Assembly (NCBI GenBank): GCA_964468435.1 | Contig: CAYXVE010000009.1 | Span: forward strand, 55,683-119,682 | Origin: JBCCTX01 sp964468435 | GTDB taxonomy: Bacteria > Bacteroidota > Bacteroidia > J057 | DNA length: 64,000 nt | Reading direction: 5' to 3' | Part shown: piece by piece, positions 8,404 to 16,572 of the stretch | How the letters are laid out: each line of letters starts with the position of its first letter | How positions within the stretch are numbered: position 1 is the first letter of the stretch | Translations under genes and position numbers: made by a program | Notes under the pieces: model-generated | What the model saw: the letters and a program-made list of their open reading frames with translations, nothing else | What the model was told of the DNA's origin: nothing | The model's database searches: none

Positions 8404-11199
8404 TCATTTTTCCAGTTGAGCTTTGGATTTTGCATGTCCTGGATATATCTCCAATGCCTGCTGGAAAAAGTCCCGTGCTTCCTGTTCTTTATCCAGCGAC
8501 ATCATAGATAGTCCCTGGGTATACTTTATATCAGCCATAAATCGGGGAGTAATGGGCAGATATTGCTGTTGTGTTTCCGTGAGGAGCTGTTCTGCGTCGA
8601 GGTAAGCTTCCAGCAAGATAGCGATGCGTACTTTACCCATGGGATCATATCTGTCGACTCTATCCCGCTGATTGCGAGTTTGCTCTAAATAGCGTTTGGC
8701 TTTCGTATCGTAACCCAGGGAAGCATAGGCTTCTGCCAGCGCTATGAGAAAGGGAGACTGTCTGGCTCTTGATGCTTCCAGTAGTTCCTGGGCTGGCTCC
8801 ATAACCTCAATTGCTTTGCGATACTGCTCATGGCGGATTAGCAACTGGGCGTATTGCTTACGGTAATCATAAGCCTGTGGCTTGCGGCTGATCAGGGATT
8901 CATAGAAAGATGCGACTGACTCATTCAAGGTATTTTGTCCAGCTATGTAAAACGATAGTGCCGAAATCCGGTCTTTGGCATCCCGTAGATAGGTAGATAT
9001 TTCTGGTCCCTGTAGAACATATTGATCTGCGATTACCAGCGCTGAATCAGCCAGACCATAATCCCAGTAATGCGTGATCAGTTGTTCACTCAGCCTTGCC
9101 CGTTCCATGTAATCGGTTTCTCGTGCAAGTGCCTGTTGATAATAGTCGATAGTTTGTCTTAAATATTCCCTGGGAGTAAGCTTATTTTGTTGGGCATAGT
9201 GATAAGCCAGCCGGGCTTTACCGAGATAATAATCAGGGTGATTGGGATACAGTATGTATGCTTGCTCCAGCCATTGATCTGCTACTGCAAACTGTCCCTG
9301 TTTACCATACCTGTTAGACATTTCTATCATTGCAGGAAGATATTGTGGCGCCCACTGTAAGGCAGTGTCCAGATAGGACCATGCTAACGAGTCGGATAAT
9401 CCTGATCCCCGGGATAATTGAATGTAAGTCTCTGCCCAGTTTTCGCGTAAAGCCATGCTGTCTCCAGCCAGAAAAGCGTTCTGGCGTTGTACCAGTTGAT
9501 CGATGAAGGTAAACATAGCGGGATCTTTATGTTGCAGTTCTTCTTTGGTATTGACTGACTTATGATTGAGTGGATGTACTTTAGCAGGTGAGAAGTAGGC
9601 CGGATAGGTCTGGGCGAAGTATTCCATTTCGTTGTTGGCTGAGTAATAATCCAGGATTAGGTTTTCTTCCATAGCCTGATAATACAGCTTTCGCACCTGC
9701 CGGTTTTCCTCATCTGTAAAGAGTACACTATGAAACAGATGTACATACTCATGCAGGGTTACATTGCGTTCGAGGTGAGATCCGCGTAGTACGTATTCTA
9801 TGCCTGTAGCACCACTTCCCACTCCCCGGATATCCATCCACTGGCGATTGTCGAAGGTAGTTGCTCTGCGGAAGTAATCCGATTTCATCGCAAGTGCCAG
9901 ATCCCTGTGCAAAGGTGGTATAGCAAAGGTGCGGCCGAGTCTGGCCAGCATGGGGAAATAAGCTCTAGCACTATGAAGCTGTGACCAGAGCATTTTCGGT
10001 ACCCGGTCTCCGGGATAGTAATTCATGTCCGGAAATACCTTTCTGAACGTCTCGCTGTTGGAAATCTCAGTCTGAACGATCACTGTCTGCAAGGAGTCAT
10101 ATTGGCTGAGATATGGGAAGCGTTTTGCTTTGATAACAGCCGCCAGTCCATTGTGTGCAGGACCATAATGGGGTTTCCTTGCTAGTATTTTCAGATATAC
10201 CTGTTGAGCAGAATCCAGATGTCCGGATTTTTCAGGGGTGTCGTAAAAGTAGGACGCTCGGTAGAGTTGGGGTATGGCGGAACTGGGGAAATTTCGTTCA
10301 ACAGCATAGGTTTTTTCGATTGCTGCGGAGATATGATGATGGGTTAGCAAACTATCAGCGGAGCGAAGTTGATTCCGGACTTCGTCTTCGTCTGGGTCGG
10401 TATAGTCCACGTAGGTCAGGTGAGTATGTCCATTGCCCCAGTGCCAGTGAGTATGGTAGTGCAGGGGATTGATTGCCAGGGCGATCTCCCACTGGGCAGC
10501 CATCTGGTCGAGCTGTTGTGCGTCGACGCGACGCCATATGGCGTAGCCATAATTGAAGCGGGCATCCGCATCAAAAGGATTAAGCCTGAGGCATTGACGC
10601 AGCTTTTTTTCAGCCTGCTGGATGTCCAGCAGCCAGAAATGTATATCTGCTTCTAACCTGAAAGCCGGTGCAAATTCGGGTGAAGTTTCCTGCACCTGCC
10701 GGGCAAGGGTCATAGCTTCATCGTAGTTCTTCTGCAAGGCCAGGATATCGCCCTTGAGTACGAGTGCCCTGGGGTCTACAGGGTTGTCAGACAGCAACAG
10801 ATTGCTGACTTTAAGCGCCTGGGGCAATTCCCAGGCCTGGATGTGGAGGCGGGCTTGCATAAGCAGTGCTTCTTTAAGGCTAGGCTGAGTGCTGAGTATC
10901 TGGGTAATGTAATCTTTAGCTTTGAAAAACTCATTGTGCAGGTAGTACCATTTCGCTAGGATAAGCGGATCGCTTACTTGATCCAGAATAGATTCAGCCT
11001 CCTCCCACATGCCCAATTCTACCATATCAGGAAATAAAGTAGCAGCAGGTACAGCCCGAACACGTACATTATTTCGATAGGATTCGAGTAGTTTCCTTGC
11101 AGCTTGACAATCATCTGGGTCAAGCGGGGTATCTGTCAGTGAAATCTGTGCTGAGAGCTGTGAAGCGTAACAAAGCAGGACAACTAAGAAGATTCTCAT
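8404..11199 (-). CDS. Secreted TPR protein with gluzincin-type zinc metallopeptidase motif
   Basis: A 931-residue protein with signal peptide (residues 1-18, ends QLSAQ). Residues about 60-360 are tetratricopeptide-like helical pairs (repeated A-x-x-LNP and YDEA patterns). A peptidase-like segment follows: H483-E-Y-V-H487 (TLHEYVHLFHSVLF) with a probable third zinc ligand glutamate at 524-526 (NNEMEYFAQ). Residues about 600-931 are a second TPR array. The combination predicts an exported zinc hydrolase embedded in a protein-binding solenoid. I do not recognise a named peptidase family; 'TPR plus HExxH' proteins of this kind are uncharacterised. The next gene upstream ends 21 bases away, so both may share a transcript. 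Confidence 0.82.
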   Translation of the reverse strand: MRIFLVVLLCYASQLSAQISLTDTPLDPDDCQAARKLLESYRNNVRVRAVPAATLFPDMVELGMWEEAESILDQVSDPLILAKWYYLHNEFFKAKDYITQILSTQPSLKEALLMQARLHIQAWELPQALKVSNLLLSDNPVDPRALVLKGDILALQKNYDEAMTLARQVQETSPEFAPAFRLEADIHFWLLDIQQAEKKLRQCLRLNPFDADARFNYGYAIWRRVDAQQLDQMAAQWEIALAINPLHYHTHWHWGNGHTHLTYVDYTDPDEDEVRNQLRSADSLLTHHHISAAIEKTYAVERNFPSSAIPQLYRASYFYDTPEKSGHLDSAQQVYLKILARKPHYGPAHNGLAAVIKAKRFPYLSQYDSLQTVIVQTEISNSETFRKVFPDMNYYPGDRVPKMLWSQLHSARAYFPMLARLGRTFAIPPLHRDLALAMKSDYFRRATTFDNRQWMDIRGVGSGATGIEYVLRGSHLERNVTLHEYVHLFHSVLFTDEENRQVRKLYYQAMEENLILDYYSANNEMEYFAQTYPAYFSPAKVHPLNHKSVNTKEELQHKDPAMFTFIDQLVQRQNAFLAGDSMALRENWAETYIQLSRGSGLSDSLAWSYLDTALQWAPQYLPAMIEMSNRYGKQGQFAVADQWLEQAYILYPNHPDYYLGKARLAYHYAQQNKLTPREYLRQTIDYYQQALARETDYMERARLSEQLITHYWDYGLADSALVIADQYVLQGPEISTYLRDAKDRISALSFYIAGQNTLNESVASFYESLISRKPQAYDYRKQYAQLLIRHEQYRKAIEVMEPAQELLEASRARQSPFLIALAEAYASLGYDTKAKRYLEQTRNQRDRVDRYDPMGKVRIAILLEAYLDAEQLLTETQQQYLPITPRFMADIKYTQGLSMMSLDKEQEARDFFQQALEIYPGHAKSKAQLEK

Positions 11200-11219
11200 G
11201 CGGATTAATTGGTAATGAA

Positions 11220-11666
11220 TTATGACTGGCCAGGTTGAATTTTCATGATGAGCGGATTAAAAGCCTTTGATACAACCATCACTTTATCTTCTTCCTGAAT
11301 ATCTGCAATCTCTTCTGTTGCAAGGACTTTTACAATAGGATTTCCTACCCAGATAGAAATAATACAGGTTGTTTCATTAGGTAAAATTTGCAGGACTGTG
11401 CCTGTAGCCTTGTATTTACCACTAATCTGGGTAGCGGAAAAAAGTTTAAGTGGACTACCCTGTTGGATCTGGGCGGTGAGTTTGCCTGATGATCCCAGGA
11501 TGATCTCGCTGGGGATATTGGTTTGCCGGGTAAAAGCATCCTGTACATTGGCGGCAATAGCGATGTATAGGGTATCTGAAGAGGGGAAAGAGCATTGGAG
11601 GAAGGCTATGCAGGATAAGAGGGGGGCTAGCCAGGAAACAGATCGAAGTTGAAACCAATAGAACAT
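11220..11666 (-). pseudogene. ModA-TOBE chimera, probable internal-deletion product
   Basis: 148 codons. After a signal or lipoprotein-like leader (cysteines at 19 and 25) residues 32-77 match the N-terminus of the periplasmic molybdate-binding protein ModA (IAIAANVQDAF, ILGSSGKLTAQIQQGSP). ModA should then run another 180 residues. Instead the frame passes without a stop into a complete TOBE/Mop-type domain (residues 78-146: ISGKYKATGTVLQILPN, IVKVLATEEIA, VSKAFNPLIMKI), which in relatives is a separate oxyanion-binding protein or regulator domain. A shorter gap is also visible inside the ModA part. The reading frame is intact, so a secreted TOBE protein might be made, but a molybdate-transport role is lost. 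No modB or modC is present. Confidence 0.6.
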
Positions 11667-11721
11667 GGAAATATTCTGGGTAAATGGAATATAGACTGAA
11701 AAAAGATATGTGTAAATGATT

Positions 11722-11796
11722 ATAGCTCGCAGATATAGGATAGTTTTAGAGTAATATATTATTTCTCCGGTCTACGAGCTATATGTTACGAGCTAT
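11722..11796. repeat. CGAGCTAT repeats downstream of usp gene
   Basis: The octamer CGAGCTAT occurs directly repeated at 11775-11782 and 11789-11796, the second copy covering the usp stop codon, and inverted (ATAGCTCG) at 11722-11729. On the minus strand the copies could pair across a loop of about 45 bases and act as a weak terminator for the universal stress genes, but no U-run follows. Confidence 0.35.
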
Positions 11797-12659
11797 TTTT
11801 TTGCTTCCTTTTTGCCCATATCCGGATCGTTGATAACCATGATAGGGATGTCGAGGTGATTGACCAGGGCCTCAGTGACGCTCCCAGTCATAATACGCTG
11901 GAGAGGGGATTTACCAAAGCGTGCTACAGCTACCATATCCGCACCTGTTTCGTGTGCAAAGTGGGTGATACCTTCTTCCAGACCTATGTCACCCACTTCG
12001 TAGATCGTTGTCGGCAGCTTCCAGGCCAGTTTTTCAAAGTCCTGCATACGTTTGATAAAGGTATCTTCTCGATCTATATAAGGTGGATTCATATCCACGT
12101 GCAAAAGGTGTATATGCGAGCCAAATGCGGTTGCAAATTCTATCAGTTCTTCGAATGGTTTTTTGGCGGGTTCGCGATAGTCTGAGGCAAAGATGATGTT
12201 TTTGAGTTCCTGCTGCTGTCCATCCAGTGGGTGTTTGACTACAATGACAGGACGAGGGACATATTTGACTAATTTTTGTGCATTCGAGCCAAACAGGATC
12301 TCTTTCAGACCATCTGCACCGCTAGAGCCCATGACGATCTGGTCAATGTCATGCTCATCCAGCAATCTCAGTACATTTTGTATGATATCCCCTGCTTGGA
12401 AGCTTGTTTCGATAGGTACTCCGGATAGTCTGTATTGATCTTTGAGATCCTTAAATGATTCTTCAGCTTCCTGAATACGGTCATGGCTTTCGGGATAATC
12501 TTTGCGTGCTTCATCTGTAAGTTCATGCCAAAGCGGGTGAATATACAGGCGTGTAAAGAAATGTACTCCATGGCTAGTCTTAGAGGCAATCTGCACAGCA
12601 AGATCAGATGCATAACCAGCACAATCAGAAAAGTCAGTAGGTACAAGTATATATTTCAT
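11793..12659 (-). CDS. Universal stress protein, tandem UspA domains
   Basis: A 288-residue cytoplasmic protein with two UspA domains (residues about 1-145 and 152-280). The first has the start MKYILVPTDFSDCA and a full ATP-binding motif G-x2-G-x9-G-S (MGSSGADGLKEILFGS). The second has a degenerate one (ARFGKSPLQRIMTGS), so only one nucleotide site is expected. Tandem Usp proteins are made under energy limitation, hypoxia or stasis and act by binding ATP or partners. The gene lies 57 bases downstream of a second tandem Usp gene and is likely co-transcribed with it from the promoter region at 13.6-13.7 kb that carries two CRP/FNR-like sites. Confidence 0.93.
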   Translation of the reverse strand: MKYILVPTDFSDCAGYASDLAVQIASKTSHGVHFFTRLYIHPLWHELTDEARKDYPESHDRIQEAEESFKDLKDQYRLSGVPIETSFQAGDIIQNVLRLLDEHDIDQIVMGSSGADGLKEILFGSNAQKLVKYVPRPVIVVKHPLDGQQQELKNIIFASDYREPAKKPFEELIEFATAFGSHIHLLHVDMNPPYIDREDTFIKRMQDFEKLAWKLPTTIYEVGDIGLEEGITHFAHETGADMVAVARFGKSPLQRIMTGSVTEALVNHLDIPIMVINDPDMGKKEAKK

Positions 12660-12716
12660 GCCAATAAAATAATGTAAGTTATGATAAAAATAACAGACCC
12701 AAATAGGTTAAAATGT

Positions 12717-13595
12717 TTAGGTATCTGGTCTTATGACAAGTAATGATGGCTTTTTGATCAGTTTTACAAGTTGTTCAGTTACACTGCCTAAAAAAAAGGA
12801 AGAGAGAGCCGAATGGCCTTTAGCACTTAGTATAATGGTACCGCAGTGGTGTGTCAGGGCAAATTCTTTGATATGACTGGCAATATTCAAGTGAAGATTG
12901 GGAAGAATATTGGGGGTAAATTCTATTCCTTTCCAATCGAAAGACTGCGTAAATTCCTGCATTTGGGCTTTTATGGCATTCTGACTACGAGTGATCATTT
13001 CCTCCTGTTGATAGCCGGTCTGGTAAGTGGAATGATGGGGGAGATCAAATATATGGAGGAGTTTAAGGTTGATTTTTTGTGGCTGAAGGCTTGCAAGATA
13101 TATAGCATATTCCAGGGCACTTCGACTATTAGCTGAGAAATCAACGGGAATAAGGATATGGTGTTCCTGGGTATCAGACTGGAGTTGTTGAGGAACCAGC
13201 CAAACAGAAATACCTACATGTCTCAGAATTTTGTTGAGGGACAACGCATGTTCATGAGAATCTGGGTTATATCCCAGAATGAGCATATCAGCACGTTTGA
13301 CGTCGGTCCAGTGGATAAGCTGATCAGTTGGTTTACCTTCGAGGATATTGATATCCTGAAGAGTAGTAGCGGGTAATTCTTGTACAATGTCTTGATACAA
13401 TTCATCCCGGTAGCGTTCATCCCAGGGATCCTGTGTATAGCTCGCTTTCCTTAGCAATGGAATTTCAAGAGATGGTGAAACATGGGTCCAGTATAATCTT
13501 ACCTGTTCAAATACGGGTTTCCATGTGTTGATAAATGAGATAAGTGCATGATCAGATGCACTTCTTTCCATTCCAATTATAACTCTTTCAAGCAT
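12717..13595 (-). CDS. Universal stress protein, tandem UspA domains
   Basis: A 292-residue tandem UspA protein (domains about 1-140 and 145-290). It starts MLERVIIGMERSASDHALIS. The second domain begins HILIPVDFSANSRSALEYAI and carries G-x9-G-S (SAKGHSALSSFFLGS); the first domain lacks a good ATP-loop. It is the promoter-proximal gene of a two-gene usp operon. In the 140 bases upstream lie two TGA-N6-TCA sites spaced 22 bases centre to centre, and a possible -7 element TAGTTTTA about 29 bases from the centre of the proximal site, the position of an activator overlapping the promoter. Confidence 0.93.
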   Translation of the reverse strand: MLERVIIGMERSASDHALISFINTWKPVFEQVRLYWTHVSPSLEIPLLRKASYTQDPWDERYRDELYQDIVQELPATTLQDINILEGKPTDQLIHWTDVKRADMLILGYNPDSHEHALSLNKILRHVGISVWLVPQQLQSDTQEHHILIPVDFSANSRSALEYAIYLASLQPQKINLKLLHIFDLPHHSTYQTGYQQEEMITRSQNAIKAQMQEFTQSFDWKGIEFTPNILPNLHLNIASHIKEFALTHHCGTIILSAKGHSALSSFFLGSVTEQLVKLIKKPSLLVIRPDT

Positions 13596-13666
13596 ATATC
13601 AGCACAAACAGTTAGCAAGCCTGGCATTAATGAAATAAAACTATAGAGAAAAGTGTGGGTAAGGAG

Positions 13667-13678
13667 TGAGATAAATCA
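13667..13678 (-). promoter_or_regulatory. CRP/FNR-like site, proximal, upstream of usp operon
   Basis: Plus-strand TGAGATAAATCA, a TGA-N6-TCA near-palindrome. It is almost the same as the site upstream of PEP synthase (TGAGATTAATCA). On the usp strand it is followed 23 bases later by TAGTTTTA, one mismatch from the Bacteroidota -7 element TAnnTTTG, which puts its centre near -42. Recognition by a CRP/FNR-family activator is inferred. Confidence 0.45.
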
Positions 13679-13688
13679 GGGATGATAG

Positions 13689-13700
13689 TGACTTAAATCA
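13689..13700 (-). promoter_or_regulatory. CRP/FNR-like site, distal, upstream of usp operon
   Basis: Plus-strand TGACTTAAATCA, flanked AG..AA. It matches the pattern TGA[CG]WTWWATCA shared by four sites in the window and lies exactly 22 bases (about two helical turns) from the proximal site, so two dimers could bind the same face of DNA. Confidence 0.45.
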
Positions 13701-13857
13701 AATATTTGGGATGCCTGAAAAAAATTTGTTGCTAAAATAATACTTATCTGGTACAAAAGAGATTTTTGAGTATTAATAATTCCTTAAACAGGGCTTTTAT
13801 GGGATTGTTTTTGATATTTTGTGTTAGTAAAAAGCTGGTACAAACCGGAAAAATTTG

Positions 13858-13891
13858 TTTGTGAAAAAACGAAAGTTCTCTTCTATATTTG
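13858..13891 (+). promoter_or_regulatory. Plus-strand promoter of a candidate small RNA
   Basis: TTTG at 13858-13861 and TATATTTG at 13884-13891 match the Bacteroidota -33 and -7 elements (TTTG, TAnnTTTG) with a 22-base spacer, at the long end of the accepted range. No plus-strand protein gene follows; a hairpin with a U-run ends about 130 bases downstream. Confidence 0.45.
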
Positions 13892-13897
13892 CATGGA

Positions 13898-14024
13898 CAG
13901 ACACTCAATAACGATGGGGTATCTTGTAGAGACACCCCATACAGCTAACAGGGATTTTGGAAATCAATCTTGCAAAAGGAGGAGTTTAACGGGGCAAATT
14001 GCTTCTCCTTGCAAGATTTTTTTC
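13898..14024 (+). ncRNA. Candidate small RNA, about 127 nt
   Basis: Predicted from a -7 element at 13884-13891 and an intrinsic terminator ending at 14023. The region has two stem-loops: ATGGGGTATC (13914-13923) against GACACCCCAT (13931-13940) with one mismatch, then the terminator stem. A purine run AAGGAGGAG lies at 13976-13984 in the terminator stem. A 46-codon frame starting at ATG 13893 covers it, but its codons run through the hairpin and U-tract and the peptide resembles nothing, so I favour a non-coding RNA. It lies between the usp operon and the sigma gene, both on the other strand. I do not recognise a known RNA family. Confidence 0.42.
13967..14023 (+). terminator. Intrinsic terminator of the candidate small RNA
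   Basis: ATCTTGCAA (13967-13975) pairs with TTGCAAGAT (14009-14017); AGGAG (13977-13981) can extend the stem with CTCCT (14005-14009). Seven T residues follow (14017-14023). It is a strong plus-strand rho-independent terminator with no plus-strand protein gene upstream. Confidence 0.65.
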
Positions 14025-14143
14025 CTTGTTTAATATCTTGATGGGATAGAAATCCCATAAGTTAGTACCTTTTCAGTTGCAGGTTTCGTATAAAAACAGA
14101 GTTTTCCCCAATCCCTATACAAAATCTTGTTTCAACGTGAACA

Positions 14144-14749
14144 TTACATCTGTGATTTGATATTTTTCAACTCCTGACTGAGTAATTCTCTGGCGCGAAA
14201 CAATTGGGCTTTCACGGTTCCAAGGGGTATTTGTAATTCTTGTGCGACCTCTTCATAAGACAATTCTCTAAAATATCTCAATTCTACCAGTGTTCGGTAT
14301 TTTTCCGGAAGACGTTCGATAGCCATATTGAGATATTTTTTCCGTTGCTGTTTAAGCATGGATTGATTGGGGTCAAGGTTTTCATCCTTGACATCAAAGC
14401 GGATATTGCTGCCATCATCGCCTTCCATGGGTTGATCAATGGAAACTGTTTGAACACGCTTTTTACGGATAAAATCAATACAGTTATTGGTAGCTATTCG
14501 AAATAGCCAGGTAGAAAATGCATAAGTTGCATCAAACTTATCTATAGAGTTAAAAGCTTTTGCAAAAGCTTCTTGCGTTAAATCTTCAGCATCATCGGGA
14601 TTTTTGATCATTTTCAATAACATATAATACACCGACTTGCGATATTTTTTCAATAACGCTTCAAATGCCTTATTATCTCCCTTCTTTGCCGAAGCAACGA
14701 GCTCGCGATCTTCTTGTGTATTTTTGGATGCTTCAGGTTTTACTTCCAT
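14144..14749 (-). CDS. ECF sigma-70 factor
   Basis: A 201-residue ECF sigma factor. Region 2 is typical (FEALLKKYRKSVYYMLLKMI, DAEDLTQEAFAKAFNSIDKF, FSTWLFRIATNNCIDFIRKK), and region 4 is complete (LPEKYRTLVELRYFRELSYE, IPLGTVKAQLFRARELL). This subtype, with IDQPMEGDDG in the linker, is widely kept in Bacteroidota, usually without an adjacent anti-sigma gene, as here. Its start overlaps the end of the glycosyltransferase gene by ten bases, so the two are co-translated. Target promoters cannot be deduced. Confidence 0.93.
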   Translation of the reverse strand: MEVKPEASKNTQEDRELVASAKKGDNKAFEALLKKYRKSVYYMLLKMIKNPDDAEDLTQEAFAKAFNSIDKFDATYAFSTWLFRIATNNCIDFIRKKRVQTVSIDQPMEGDDGSNIRFDVKDENLDPNQSMLKQQRKKYLNMAIERLPEKYRTLVELRYFRELSYEEVAQELQIPLGTVKAQLFRARELLSQELKNIKSQM

Positions 14750-15876
14750 TCTGGACGTTTGATTAGTCCCATTGGGACAATGATCATATTGTAAAAAAAT
14801 ATAAAAAGATCTAATAACAGATAGGTACCCGGTATGCTTCTCACAGGAATCTGACGTACATATGTTTTAAATAAAATATAGCTAATACCCAACCGGGAAC
14901 TTAAAATATAACTGCTGGCGATTAAATCAAGTTCAAACAGTAAAGATAATAAAAATACAAGGTAAATGCATATGTGGCTAATATGAAATAATCCAAGCAG
15001 GATTTTGGAGGCTGTAGTGTAGTTATAGCTGGCATTTATATGTCTGAATTTTTGTTTCAACCATTTTGAAAAAGTGCGCTGTGGTAAGGAGTAGGTTATG
15101 CTATTAGGGGTGGTCATAATTGCAACGTGAGGAGGCTTTCCAAATTGGTTGACAAAGAGATCATCATCTCCGGATAAACAGCCCTTAAATTTTGTCAATC
15201 CTTTCTGATTCACAAATAAAGACTTTCTGTAGGCCATGTTTCTACCAACCCCCATATAAGGAAAGCCAACCTGAGCAGCCCCTAGATATTGATAGGCAGT
15301 ATACAGTGTTTCATATTGTGTAAGATGACTAGCCGGGGTATGCTCCTGGTAGTATAATCCTATGCCCAGGACAATATTAATATGGTCGTTGACACAATGC
15401 GAGATTTCGCTAAGCCAGGTTGGAGGCACCCAGCAATCTGCATCTGTAAACGCCAGCCATTCATGCCTGGCAGCATTCACCCCCATGGTAACAGCCCATT
15501 TTTTGGGAGTCCAACCTTTCTGTGTCTCATGTATTTCGATGATCTTCAGATGTTGATAGGTTTTTTGGAAAGCCCTAAGCATTTTCTTGCTGTGATCCTC
15601 ACAACGATCAAGTACTACGACTACCTCATAATCCGGGTAAACTTGGTTCAATACCGTAGGAAGAAATCGTTTCAGATTGGAGGATTCATTTCTGGCAGCG
15701 ATAATTACAGAGATGGGAAACTTGACTGACTTTTCTGGTACAGACTGAATGCCAGAAAGTCTTAGCCATCCGCTTGTCAGTATAGATTGTAACGTGCAAT
15801 AGATGAAGCAGAAGCCCAGCAATACCCAGGATATAGTCGTCATAAGGGGTATGATGAAATCAAGCAAATTAAACAT
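14740..15876 (-). CDS. Family 2 glycosyltransferase, membrane bound
   Basis: I start at the internal ATG (MFNLLDFIIPL) rather than the longer frame from 15924, because the extra 16 residues look non-coding and a membrane helix begins directly after. 378 residues: one N-terminal helix (about 8-30), a GT-A catalytic domain (PISVIIAARNESSNLKRFLP, then FTDADCWVP with the DxD metal site and a GDDDLFVNQF segment), and three or four C-terminal helices. It should transfer a sugar from a nucleotide donor to a lipid or glycan at the inner membrane. The acceptor is unknown. Upstream the frame is separated from the next gene by about 75 bases. Confidence 0.9.
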   Translation of the reverse strand: MFNLLDFIIPLMTTISWVLLGFCFIYCTLQSILTSGWLRLSGIQSVPEKSVKFPISVIIAARNESSNLKRFLPTVLNQVYPDYEVVVVLDRCEDHSKKMLRAFQKTYQHLKIIEIHETQKGWTPKKWAVTMGVNAARHEWLAFTDADCWVPPTWLSEISHCVNDHINIVLGIGLYYQEHTPASHLTQYETLYTAYQYLGAAQVGFPYMGVGRNMAYRKSLFVNQKGLTKFKGCLSGDDDLFVNQFGKPPHVAIMTTPNSITYSLPQRTFSKWLKQKFRHINASYNYTTASKILLGLFHISHICIYLVFLLSLLFELDLIASSYILSSRLGISYILFKTYVRQIPVRSIPGTYLLLDLFIFFYNMIIVPMGLIKRPEWK

Positions 15877-15951
15877 ACACAAAAACCGGCTCCATACAAT
15901 ATGAATGCAGGAACCGGATGGCAAAGGTACAGATAATCCTGAATGCGAAGA

Positions 15952-16281
15952 TTAGGTATTGCGATCGCGTTTGTTGTTTTTCTTTCTACGGATGTTTTTG
16001 TTAGCCGCATGCTGTCTTGTATGAATGACTACACGCTCTTGAGGAGTTACTACGCCGTCGGCTTTAGCATTTTTCTTTCCCTGGTTGATTCTTTTTTGTT
16101 GCTGCTGAAGGTTTTTTGTTTCTCTGTAAGTGAGTTCACTAGATTCTATTCCAAGTCCGATCCTCTTTTGCTGTCGAATTTGTCTTTGGGTTATCTCAGG
16201 TGTTTTTGTCTGAGCATCTACTGTATGTGTGGCTGTTATTCCAAAAAGCAGGCAAGTGAGTATGATTAATTTAATCTTCAT
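15952..16281 (-). CDS. Small secreted basic helical protein
   Basis: The start is taken at MKIKLIILTCLLFG, where a clear signal peptide begins (cleavage after VDAQ near residue 23); the frame extends 50 codons further upstream but that part is not protein-like. The mature 86 residues are very basic and helical, with ELTYRETKNLQQQQKRINQG followed by KADGVVTPQERVVIHTRQHA. This 'ELT..E...L..QQ.I...... ADG.VT..ER..I..RQ..A...I' arrangement is an EF-hand-like helical repeat in small Bacteroidota periplasmic proteins of unknown function. The ending KKNNKRDRN suggests binding to an acidic polymer; that is inference only. Confidence 0.7.
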   Translation of the reverse strand: MKIKLIILTCLLFGITATHTVDAQTKTPEITQRQIRQQKRIGLGIESSELTYRETKNLQQQQKRINQGKKNAKADGVVTPQERVVIHTRQHAANKNIRRKKNNKRDRNT

Positions 16282-16572
16282 AGATAAATACAATTTTAAG
16301 TGGATAACAATACTATTTGGTAACAAATACACACTTTGGACTATATGTGTGAATAAGGGTTTAATTTCCAGGAAAAAATTAGGAAGCCAATGGTTGTGAC
16401 TTCCTTTGGATAAGTGGTGCGATAATAACATGTTGGATGAGTCAAATCGCTATGCTACAGACCTTCATCTGACAGATTGTTATTTTCACTAACCCTCAGC
16501 CTGCCGGCAGCCCCTTTGTGCCAAGTGCTATCCAGCACAAGGCGAACAGGGTACTACAATTATACACAGGTA

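Noticed and set aside
13893..14033. 46-codon frame inside the candidate small RNA
   Set aside because: It runs through the terminator hairpin and U-tract, resembles no protein and lacks a separate start signal.
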